A program made the translations under genes and the position numbers. The notes under the pieces are model-generated. The model made no database searches and was not told the DNA's origin. It saw nothing but the letters and a program-made list of their open reading frames with translations. A stretch of 36,061 nt of DNA from a virus, in the IMG/VR virus record IMGVR_UViG_3300028569_000092, positions 1-36,061 of that record; one strand, written 5' to 3'. Position 1 is the first letter of the stretch. The number at the start of each line of letters is the position of its first letter. This document shows, one piece after another, positions 30,674 through 36,061 of this stretch.

Positions 30674-31900
30674 ATGAAGAATATGAATGCATCAGCAAAA
30701 AATACATTGGACACATTGTTTCACTCCGGCGAAAAACCGTTTTTCGGAACGACCGCCATCAATGAAGCAGGTCGTCTGCACGGTATGAAATACAGCGAAA
30801 TTCGGGACACATTTATGACCGATGCGCTAAAAGTTGGTTATGGCAAATATGATTTGCGCGGCCTTTTCAAAACTCGAATGACCGGAAACTTCTCTCCGCC
30901 TGAAGGTGTGTGTGAATCACCTGTCGCGACCGCGGCTCCGGAGCCGGTTTTCAATATGTCCATTCCGACACCAACCAAAATTCACGCCTTTACCAATGAT
31001 GACGTCTATGTTCCTCCCGTGGATCCTACATTTGTCGCCTGGGGTGAACACGCCAGTATTAAAAAGGTAATTCAAAGCCGAATGTTTTTCCCTGTCTACA
31101 TTAGCGGTCTTTCCGGTAACGGCAAAACAATGATGGTGGAACAGGCGTGCGCCAAACTTAAGCGCGAGTACATTCGAGTTCAAATCAGCCCTGAAACTGA
31201 TGAAGATGATCTTATTGGTGGATTCCGTTTGATCAATGGTGAAACTGTCTTTCACAAAGGTCCGGTGGTAAAAGCGATGGAACGTGGATGCATTCTTCTT
31301 ATTGATGAAATTGACCGCGGTTCCAACAAAGTTATGTGCCTTCAAGGTGTTCTGGAAGGTAAACCTATTCTTATTAAAAAGATTGGTCAAGTTGTAGCTC
31401 CCGCACCTGGATTCAATATTATTGCAACTGCAAATACCAAAGGTCGTGGATCTGATGACGGACGCTATAGCGCCGCTAGTATTATTGACGATGCCTTTAT
31501 GGAACGATTTGTTGCAACAATCGACCAACCGTATCCAAACTTTAAGACTGAGCACAGTATTGTCAAAAAACATCTTGATGCACTTGATCTTAAAGATGAT
31601 GAATTTGTCGACAAACTTGTTGGTTGGAGCGCGGTAATTCGCAAAACATATGAAGCCGAAGGCGTTGATGAACTTATTTCCACTCGCCGCCTGTGCCATA
31701 TTGTAAAAGCTTACAGCGTCTTTAATGATCGCCTTACCGCAATTAATATGTGTATCAGCCGATTTGAAAATGAAACGCGGGAAGCATTCCTGGATCTTTA
31801 CACAAAAATTGATGGCAATGCAATTCAATTGAATGAGGATGGTCAAATCGTTCCACCTGCTCCGGTGGCAGAACCGGTGCCCGAGCCAATTCCTTTCTGA
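30674..31900 (+). CDS. CobS-like / MoxR-type AAA+ ATPase
   Basis: A 408-residue protein. Residues 1-110 are an N-terminal part of unknown fold. The AAA+ domain carries Walker A GLSGNGKT (145-152), Walker B ILLIDE (207-212) followed by IDRGS, and sensor 1 IIATANTKGRG (Asn254). The segment PETDEDDLIGGFRL is typical of the CobS/MoxR class. The tail is Pro-rich (PPAPVAEPVPEP). Such ATPases act with VWA partners to remodel protein complexes; the CobT-like partner is directly upstream. A CobS-like gene is a known feature of marine T4-like phages, where its role is unproven. Confidence 0.88.
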   Translation: MKNMNASAKNTLDTLFHSGEKPFFGTTAINEAGRLHGMKYSEIRDTFMTDALKVGYGKYDLRGLFKTRMTGNFSPPEGVCESPVATAAPEPVFNMSIPTPTKIHAFTNDDVYVPPVDPTFVAWGEHASIKKVIQSRMFFPVYISGLSGNGKTMMVEQACAKLKREYIRVQISPETDEDDLIGGFRLINGETVFHKGPVVKAMERGCILLIDEIDRGSNKVMCLQGVLEGKPILIKKIGQVVAPAPGFNIIATANTKGRGSDDGRYSAASIIDDAFMERFVATIDQPYPNFKTEHSIVKKHLDALDLKDDEFVDKLVGWSAVIRKTYEAEGVDELISTRRLCHIVKAYSVFNDRLTAINMCISRFENETREAFLDLYTKIDGNAIQLNEDGQIVPPAPVAEPVPEPIPF

Positions 31901-31933
31901 TAAAATTTTGGTGAGTGGTCCTTCATCAAATAT

Positions 31934-32230
31934 ATGAAACTGGCCAAAGAAAAAAAAGAAAAAAACAAATACATGACTAAGAAACAAACACAAAGACTGT
32001 CACGTCTTGCAAACAAAATGACTCAAGCCGATGCAATTTTTTCCTTCCTTCAGGATGGAAATGAATTTTCGGCCAATGAGGCAAAACAAAGCGGAATTGC
32101 GGATCCGGCTCGTGTGATCAGTAAGCTTCGCGGAGAAGGTTTCCCGATCTATCTCAACGATCGCAAAACCCGCAGCGGAGAAAAGGTTCGCCGCTATCGC
32201 CTTGGTTCTCATCGCGGAGTTATGGCCTAA
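31934..32230 (+). CDS. Small winged-helix-like DNA-binding protein
   Basis: A 98-residue basic protein, or 85 residues if it starts at ATG 31973 (MTKKQTQRLSRL). The core TQADAIFSFLQDGNEFSANE then ARVISKLRGEGFPIYLNDRK reads as a helix-turn-helix followed by a wing. This is a common form of small phage proteins that choose between helical DNA-binding and 'Rha/HTH-like' roles. It ends in a basic tail. It is the last gene of the CobT/CobS block and closes at a strong terminator, so it may regulate that block. Regulation is inference. Confidence 0.65.
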   Translation: MKLAKEKKEKNKYMTKKQTQRLSRLANKMTQADAIFSFLQDGNEFSANEAKQSGIADPARVISKLRGEGFPIYLNDRKTRSGEKVRRYRLGSHRGVMA

Positions 32231-32237
32231 TTTAAAC

Positions 32238-32274
32238 AGACGGGTGGACCGTAAAAAGTCCACCCGTCTTTTGT
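32238..32274 (+). terminator. Rho-independent terminator after the accessory block
   Basis: A 12-bp stem, AGACGGGTGGAC (32238-32249) with GTCCACCCGTCT (32258-32269), an 8-nt loop and a T-run. It ends transcription before the gp45 promoter. Confidence 0.93.
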
Positions 32275-32298
32275 GCCGTAATTTAAAATAAAAAACCC

Positions 32299-32327
32299 TT
32301 TACCTTTACCACAATTTATTGTACAAT
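32299..32327 (+). promoter_or_regulatory. Early-type promoter for gp45
   Basis: TTTACC (32299-32304), 17-bp spacer and TACAAT (32322-32327). The gp45 ATG begins 6 nt later, at the expected first transcribed base. The match to the other early promoters is weaker upstream of the -35. Confidence 0.7.
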
Positions 32328-32333
32328 TTATAT

Positions 32334-33005
32334 ATGACAAAACTAACATCACAAACACTCGATATTCTAAAAAACTTTTCATCAATTAATTCCAACCTGT
32401 TGGTAAAAGCAGGTGAGCCTATCTCGACAATTTCCGAAGCCAAAAATATTATGGCCATTGCCGATGTAAGTTCATTTGATTCCACCTTTGGAATTTATGA
32501 TCTTAATGAATTTATTTCCATGTTCGGATTAATGGAAGATCCTGAACTTCATTTTTCGGAAAATAGCGTGCTGTTCAAAAGCGGGCGCACTCAAGCATCG
32601 TACCGCTTTGCTGATCCAGGCATTTTGACAACTCCTAAAAGTAAAATTAACATGCCGTCAACCGATCTTGTTGTAACCATTACCGAAGAAGTCTTAGGGC
32701 AAATTCGTAAGGCCGCTGGCGCTTTAGGTCACTCAATGGTGGCCATCAGTGGTTCAAACGGTGTCGTGACTCTTTCGGTCGGTGACCCAAAAAACTCTTC
32801 GGCAAATACTTTTTCCGTTGTTATTGATGAGAATAACAGCCAAAAAGCATCATTTGATTTGCACTTTTTGATTGCCAATCTTAAAGTTGTTCCAGGTGAT
32901 TATGCAGTTGAAATAAGCAGCAAACTTATCTCGCGTTGGCCAAATCAATCACAACCTGTGCAATATTTCATCGCATTGGAAAAAACCTCATCTTTTAATC
33001 TGTAA
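32334..33005 (+). CDS. 45: DNA polymerase sliding clamp gp45
   Basis: A 223-residue protein (T4 gp45 is 228) using ATG 32334. A TTG at 32319 extends the frame into the promoter and is rejected. The start SQTLDILKNFSSINSNLLVK and the segments FDSTFGIYDLNEFISMFGLM and FLIANLKVVPGDYAVEISSK align with T4 gp45. The clamp holds gp43 on DNA and is also the mobile enhancer of late transcription through gp55 and gp33. The promoter is placed so that the transcript would start at the ATG itself. Confidence 0.95.
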   Translation: MTKLTSQTLDILKNFSSINSNLLVKAGEPISTISEAKNIMAIADVSSFDSTFGIYDLNEFISMFGLMEDPELHFSENSVLFKSGRTQASYRFADPGILTTPKSKINMPSTDLVVTITEEVLGQIRKAAGALGHSMVAISGSNGVVTLSVGDPKNSSANTFSVVIDENNSQKASFDLHFLIANLKVVPGDYAVEISSKLISRWPNQSQPVQYFIALEKTSSFNL

Positions 33006-33008
33006 ACC

Positions 33009-33212
33009 ATGAACGAAAAATCCGACAATACTGGTGTTGAAGTTTCTGTTCAAGATGTTCTTCTTGTGCTTAATATTATTAACACTGTCAGCAAACGAGG
33101 CGCATTTCAACCTGAAGAGTTTCAAATTGTGGGAACACTTTTTGAAAAATTGAGATCTTCAGTTGCTGAACAAGAAGAACAAAAAGAACAACTTGAACTT
33201 GACCTTTCCTAA
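33009..33212 (+). CDS. Small conserved protein after gp45, candidate clamp-binding factor
   Basis: A 67-residue acidic protein starting 3 nt after the gp45 stop. The middle, VSVQDVLLVLNIINTVSKRG followed by AFQPEEFQIVGTLFEKL, is helical and resembles a small protein conserved in T4-like cyanophages with no known function. It ends QLELDLS, a hydrophobic-acidic tail that fits the general QLxLxL clamp-binding pattern. In T4, dsbA (here the next gene) lies beside gene 33, the late-transcription coactivator whose C-terminus binds gp45. That makes gp33 one possible identity, but at 67 residues it is shorter than T4 gp33 (112). Confidence 0.6.
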   Translation: MNEKSDNTGVEVSVQDVLLVLNIINTVSKRGAFQPEEFQIVGTLFEKLRSSVAEQEEQKEQLELDLS

Positions 33213-33218
33213 AATAAT

Positions 33219-33473
33219 ATGAACCAACTGAAAGATACAAACGAACAACGCGCAATGCTGCAAGCAATTAAAGCAATCGGTGATGAGCTTTCCACCATGG
33301 ATGATGCGCGTGATCAAATTAAAGAAATTATTAATGCGACCAGTGATGCATTAGACATTGAAAAAAGTTTCATCCGTAAGGTTGCAAAACTTTATCATAA
33401 GAAAAACGCCGCTTCATTTGAAAAAGAAACAAGCGTTATCAAAGATTTGTATCAACAAATTACAACCATTTAA
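33219..33473 (+). CDS. dsbA: DsbA-like late-transcription DNA-binding protein
   Basis: An 84-residue protein. The C-terminal two-thirds (IKEIINATSDALDIEKSFIR, then KVAKLYHKKNAASFEKETSV) lines up with T4 DsbA, where the same region reads as 'LGVDGKMFNRLLALYHKDNRDVFEAET'. T4 DsbA (89 residues) binds double-stranded DNA and supports late transcription. The N-terminal ~25 residues form an amphipathic helix. It ends at a strong terminator 7 bp downstream, closing the gp45 transcription unit. Confidence 0.7.
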   Translation: MNQLKDTNEQRAMLQAIKAIGDELSTMDDARDQIKEIINATSDALDIEKSFIRKVAKLYHKKNAASFEKETSVIKDLYQQITTI

Positions 33474-33480
33474 ACAAACA

Positions 33481-33525
33481 GGCGCATCTGTCATATACAT
33501 ACAGATGCGCCTTCTTTTATTTTTT
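33481..33525 (+). terminator. Rho-independent terminator before gp44
   Basis: GGCGCATCTGT (33481-33491) and ACAGATGCGCC (33501-33511), an 11-bp stem with a 9-nt loop, followed by a T-rich run. It stands 10 bp before gp44, which then lacks an evident promoter and may depend on read-through. Confidence 0.9.
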
Positions 33526-33534
33526 TAATATATT

Positions 33535-34485
33535 ATGAATTCAAACAAAAACGAATATTTGTGGTGCGAGCGTTATCGCCCAACAACAATTGATGAGTGT
33601 ATCCTTCCATCTGATCTTAAAAAGACATTAAATGAACTTGTGTCTGGAGGTCAACTTCCAAACCTTATGTTTTCCGGAACGGCAGGTCTAGGAAAAACAA
33701 CTGCGGCCAAGGCATTGTGTAATATGCTAAACCTTGACTACATTCTTATTAACGGATCGGAAGAAAGTGGTATTGATGTTCTGCGCAATAAAATTAAACA
33801 ATTTGCCAGTACCGTATCATTGACGGGTGGTTATAAAGTTGTTATTCTTGACGAAGCGGATTATTTAAACCCTACCAGCACGATGCCTGCGCTTCGCGGG
33901 TTTATTGAGGAATTTAGTAACAATTGTCGTTTCATTCTTACGTGTAACTTTAAAAACAGGATTATTGAACCGTTGCACAGCAGATGTAGCGTTGTTGACT
34001 TTAACACAAATAAAAAACAACTTGCATCACTGGCAGGTGAATTTATGAAACGTCTTTCCACTATTCTTAAACAAGAAGGTGTGACGTTTCAAGAAAAAAC
34101 AATTGCCGAATTGATTATTCGTTATGCACCGGACTGGCGCCGAGTACTAAATGAATGTCAAAGATATTCTACAAGCGGTACCATTCCAACTGAAATTCTT
34201 GTAGGTATGAGTGATCAAAACATTGCTCAACTTACATCTTATTTGCGCGATAAAGATTTCAAAAGTATGCGCAGTTGGGTTGTCAATAACAGTTCACTTG
34301 ACAGCAGCGTTATTTTTCGTAAGATTTATGACGGACTGTATGATACAGCGGAACCGTCAACCATTCCAGCGGCCGTGCTTATCCTTGCCGATTACGGATA
34401 TAAAAATGCGTTTGCTGCTGATAGAGAACTTAACATGGTTGCATGCTTGACAGAATTGATGAGCAATGTAACTTGGAAAAGATAA
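33535..34485 (+). CDS. 44: Clamp loader ATPase gp44
   Basis: A 316-residue AAA+ protein, the size of T4 gp44 (319). Walker A is GTAGLGKT (48-55), Walker B VVILDEAD (DEAD at 106-109), sensor 1 FILTCNF, and the SRC motif with its arginine finger is at 149-151. Four gp44 and one gp62 form the loader that opens gp45 on DNA. It begins 24 nt after a strong terminator with only an A/T-rich gap between; no early or late promoter consensus is seen there. Confidence 0.96.
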   Translation: MNSNKNEYLWCERYRPTTIDECILPSDLKKTLNELVSGGQLPNLMFSGTAGLGKTTAAKALCNMLNLDYILINGSEESGIDVLRNKIKQFASTVSLTGGYKVVILDEADYLNPTSTMPALRGFIEEFSNNCRFILTCNFKNRIIEPLHSRCSVVDFNTNKKQLASLAGEFMKRLSTILKQEGVTFQEKTIAELIIRYAPDWRRVLNECQRYSTSGTIPTEILVGMSDQNIAQLTSYLRDKDFKSMRSWVVNNSSLDSSVIFRKIYDGLYDTAEPSTIPAAVLILADYGYKNAFAADRELNMVACLTELMSNVTWKR

Positions 34486-34486
34486 T

Positions 34487-34951
34487 ATGGCCGCGGCAAA
34501 AACTAAAGAACAAACTCTCGGGCCTAAAAAGCTTTCTCCTTTTGATTTTATTAACAACATTTGTGAAGGAGCAAGAGGTGTGAATCTTATGCAAAATTCA
34601 CGAGCAGATTATAGCGATACCTCGGCTGACATTGATGCTGTGGATAAACAATATTTGCCGTTTATGATTAACCGAGGGTTGTCGTATTTTCAAGATACAG
34701 TATTGTTTGCAAATGAAATGAATATTCGTTCATCGTGCGCACCTAAAATGCAATATGATTTCTTTCGTAATCTTATTAGACCACGCAAACGATTTAGTAA
34801 ATGGTCCAAGAAACCGGATGATACTGGAGATGTTGCCATGTTAATGGCGCACTACAATTACAGTTCAGAAAAAGCACGAAGTGTTCTTCCACTGTTTACG
34901 CCCGAAGCATTAGATCGCATAAGAGCACGTCGTGATGTTGGCGGCCGCTAA
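34487..34951 (+). CDS. 62: Clamp loader subunit gp62
   Basis: A 154-residue protein (T4 gp62 is 187) starting 1 nt after the gp44 stop, as in all T4-like phages. SPFDFINNICEGARGVNLMQ, then LPFMINRGLSYFQDTVLFAN and MQYDFFRNLIRPRKRFSKW, are recognisable gp62 segments. It completes the gp44/62 loader and contacts the template. The ATG overlaps closely with the gp44 end, so the pair is translationally coupled. Confidence 0.93.
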   Translation: MAAAKTKEQTLGPKKLSPFDFINNICEGARGVNLMQNSRADYSDTSADIDAVDKQYLPFMINRGLSYFQDTVLFANEMNIRSSCAPKMQYDFFRNLIRPRKRFSKWSKKPDDTGDVAMLMAHYNYSSEKARSVLPLFTPEALDRIRARRDVGGR

Positions 34952-34962
34952 AACAATATTGT

Positions 34963-34970
34963 TATAAATA
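34963..34970 (+). promoter_or_regulatory. T4-type late promoter before regA
   Basis: Exact TATAAATA. Six nt further is an ATG (34977) that opens a two-codon frame, ATG TTA TGA, whose stop overlaps the RegA start at 34982. Confidence 0.8.
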
Positions 34971-34976
34971 ACAATA

Positions 34977-34985
34977 ATGTTATGA
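34977..34985 (+). other. Minimal two-codon frame overlapping the RegA start
   Basis: ATG TTA TGA at the position, relative to TATAAATA, where other late genes here have their start codon. Its TGA overlaps the RegA ATG (ATGA), as for coupled re-initiation. Confidence 0.4.
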
Positions 34986-35410
34986 ATGATCTGCAAACAA
35001 TAATTGATTGGAGCCCATCAGATATGGTGGAAATATATTTGAGTGAACCTGACGACTTTCTTAAAATTAAAGAAACACTAGGTCGAATTGGCGTTTCCTC
35101 AAAAAAAGATCATAACACATTATATCAAAGTTGCCACATACTGCACAAGCAAGGGCGATATTTTATAGTTCATTTTAAGGAATTGTTTTCGCTTGACGGC
35201 AAACCAAGTACTTTTACACATGATGATCTTTGCAGACGCAATACTATTATTACACTTCTTTCCGATTGGGGTTTATTGCGTGTCGCAAATAACAACTCCA
35301 TTAAAGATGCATCGTCGCTTAAACAAATTAAAATTCTTTCACATAGAGAAAAGAAAGATTGGACTTGCTTAAATAAATACAGCATTGGAAATGTTAAGAA
35401 AAAAATGTGA
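34982..35410 (+). CDS. regA: Translational repressor RegA
   Basis: A 142-residue protein, against 122 in T4. From residue 15 it aligns with T4 RegA from its first Met: MVEIYLSEPDDFLKIKETLG, then LYQSCHILHKQGRYFIVHFK, matching 'LYQSCHILQKKGLYYIVHFK' in T4. The first 14 residues (MNDLQTIIDWSPSD) are an extension, or the true start is ATG 35024, which has GGAG 10 nt upstream. RegA binds the start regions of phage early mRNAs, including its own, and blocks translation. Here a late promoter precedes it. How RegA would work on leaderless messages is an open question. Confidence 0.93.
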   Translation: MNDLQTIIDWSPSDMVEIYLSEPDDFLKIKETLGRIGVSSKKDHNTLYQSCHILHKQGRYFIVHFKELFSLDGKPSTFTHDDLCRRNTIITLLSDWGLLRVANNNSIKDASSLKQIKILSHREKKDWTCLNKYSIGNVKKKM

Positions 35411-35412
35411 AG

Positions 35413-35910
35413 ATGGAAAGTTTTAAACATTGGATGTACGAAAATGATGGTTATTTTGCCGGATTAAGTCCTAGCACCATCAGCAAGAAAAAAGCACAAA
35501 TGGCAAAACAAGCAGCAATGGCCAATGATGATCCGGCGGCTTATAAAAAAATGCCTGGTGACACCAAAGGTCTAAGTACTTCAAAAGTATCCAAACACAC
35601 ACAAAAATATAAAGATATGTTTGGCAAGAAAGAAAAATCTTTACAAGAAAAATCCACAGATCGAGGTCCTATTGATAATGAAAGCATTGAAACGGCGCTT
35701 AAAAAGAAAAGTGAAGCCACTGGAATTTCCATTGGCATTCTTCGTGCTGTAATGCGCCGAGGTATGGGGGCGTGGAAAAGTGGCCATCGTCCTGGCGCAA
35801 CTCAAGAGCAGTGGGGATATGCACGTGTAAATTCGTTTGCGACTAAAAGTGCAGGAACTTGGGGTAAAGCAGATGCGGATCTTGCAGCTGAAGTAAAAGA
35901 TAAAAAATAA
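35413..35910 (+). CDS. DUF5824-like basic phage protein
   Basis: A 165-residue basic protein using ATG 35413, which lies 2 nt after the RegA stop; a GTG at 35407 overlaps RegA and is less likely. The C-terminal region holds GILRAVMRRGMGAWKSGHRP then QWGYARVNSFATKSAGTWGK, the signature of a small domain (DUF5824 as I recall it) found in many T4-like phages of aquatic bacteria. The N-terminal part is Lys/Ala-rich and low in order (KKKAQMAKQAAMANDD). The function of this family is unknown to me. It may be a DNA-binding or packaged protein. Confidence 0.7.
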   Translation: MESFKHWMYENDGYFAGLSPSTISKKKAQMAKQAAMANDDPAAYKKMPGDTKGLSTSKVSKHTQKYKDMFGKKEKSLQEKSTDRGPIDNESIETALKKKSEATGISIGILRAVMRRGMGAWKSGHRPGATQEQWGYARVNSFATKSAGTWGKADADLAAEVKDKK

Positions 35911-35932
35911 TTTTTCTTTAGGAAAAAATTTG

Positions 35933-35940
35933 TATAAATA
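35933..35940 (+). promoter_or_regulatory. T4-type late promoter for the gene at the right edge
   Basis: Exact TATAAATA, about 99 nt before the ATG at 36040. It is followed within 4 nt by a strong hairpin. Confidence 0.8.
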
Positions 35941-35943
35941 AAT

Positions 35944-35966
35944 TTTGTTACCACGGTGGTAACAAA
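35944..35966 (+). other. Hairpin at the start of a long late leader
   Basis: TTTGTTACCA (35944-35953) and TGGTAACAAA (35957-35966), a perfect 10-bp stem with a 3-nt loop. It covers the predicted first transcribed bases (near 35946). It is not followed by a T-run. Confidence 0.7.
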
Positions 35967-36039
35967 CAGCAGATGCCGTTATTGGGTTTGTTGATAACAC
36001 ATATAAAACTCGCTTAATTAGGAGAAACGAAAAAAAAAA

Positions 36040-36061
36040 ATGAAAATTAATACATACAAGC
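36040..36061 (+). CDS. Start of a gene continuing beyond the window
   Basis: Only MKINTYK is visible before the window ends. The ATG follows AGGAGAAACG (AGGAG at 36020-36024) and a run of As, the clearest Shine-Dalgarno-like sequence in the whole window, though 15 nt from the start. A late promoter with a long structured leader lies upstream. Its product cannot be identified. Confidence 0.55.

Noticed and set aside
28230-31900. CobT/CobS pair as true cobalamin biosynthesis genes
   Set aside because: No CobN or other corrin genes are in the window, and the AAA+/VWA pairing is common in non-chelatase remodelling systems.
30917-31993. 358-residue minus-strand open frame opposite the CobS-like gene
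   Set aside because: It lies entirely opposite a well-supported AAA+ gene, is rich in Phe, Asn, Ser and Cys in a pattern typical of antisense frames, and has no promoter in its direction.
32319-32333. TTG start giving a five-residue longer gp45
   Set aside because: It overlaps the -10 box, and T4 gp45 aligns from the ATG at 32334.
1-36061. tRNA genes, CRISPR arrays, insertion sequences or integration sites
   Set aside because: Looked for tRNA-like cloverleafs, regularly spaced repeats and transposase motifs; none were recognisable by eye.

Overview
The window is a 36 kb piece of a T4-superfamily myovirus genome, running almost entirely on the + strand. The evidence is a nearly complete run of T4 core genes in cyanophage/pelagiphage-like order: gp13, gp14, gp15, gp16, gp17, gp18, gp19, gp20, gp67-like, gp21, gp22, gp23, gp3-like, uvsY, uvsW, gp55, gp47, gp46, gp45, dsbA-like, gp44, gp62, regA. 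T4-type late promoters (TATAAATA) sit in front of the virion genes. T4-type early promoters (A-tract, GTTTACA, 16-17 bp spacer, TATAAT-like -10) sit near the replication genes. Most of the window is AT-rich. No photosynthesis genes, tRNA genes or CRISPR arrays were seen. The sigma70-like promoters argue for a bacterium with an ordinary sigma70, but the host cannot be named from this window.

Layout. 1-5545: end of a tail-fibre gene, small virion proteins and a more GC-rich adhesin set, interrupted by one leftward small gene and a coiled-coil/TM protein. 5605-8574: neck and tail-completion proteins gp13-gp15 and small terminase gp16. 8694-11700: large terminase gp17 broken into two genes by a split intein, with a free-standing Vsr-like homing endonuclease between the halves. 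11785-22182: sheath, tube, portal, prohead core, an HExxH protein, prohead protease, scaffold, major capsid protein and a tube-fold (gp3-like) protein. 22204-28129: recombination and late-transcription genes (uvsY, uvsW, gp55, gp47, gp46). 28230-32230: an accessory block (CobT-like VWA/metallopeptidase, CobS-like AAA+ ATPase, small winged-helix-like protein) with its own early promoters, bounded by terminators. 32334-35410: sliding clamp, small transcription proteins, clamp loader and RegA. 35413-end: a DUF5824-like protein and the start of one more gene behind a long structured leader.

Two things stand out. First, the terminase is a fractured gene: gp17 N-part plus a 31-residue N-intein, an endonuclease gene, then a 109-residue C-intein plus the gp17 nuclease part; protein trans-splicing should restore a 532-residue enzyme. 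This matches the atypically split TerL intein type known from Ace Lake metagenomes and the 'fractured gene' arrangement. Second, promoter-to-start spacing is nearly constant. Eleven late promoters, including one on the minus strand, place the start codon 5-7 nt after TATAAATA, and two early promoters place it 6 nt after the -10. Transcription should therefore begin at or within about 2 nt of the start codon, and almost no gene has a Shine-Dalgarno sequence. This points to widespread leaderless mRNAs, which differs from T4 itself.

How the parts work together: early promoters drive gp55 (late sigma), gp45 (clamp) and the CobT/CobS block. gp55, gp45 and partners then switch on the TATAAATA promoters for the head, neck, tail and packaging genes.
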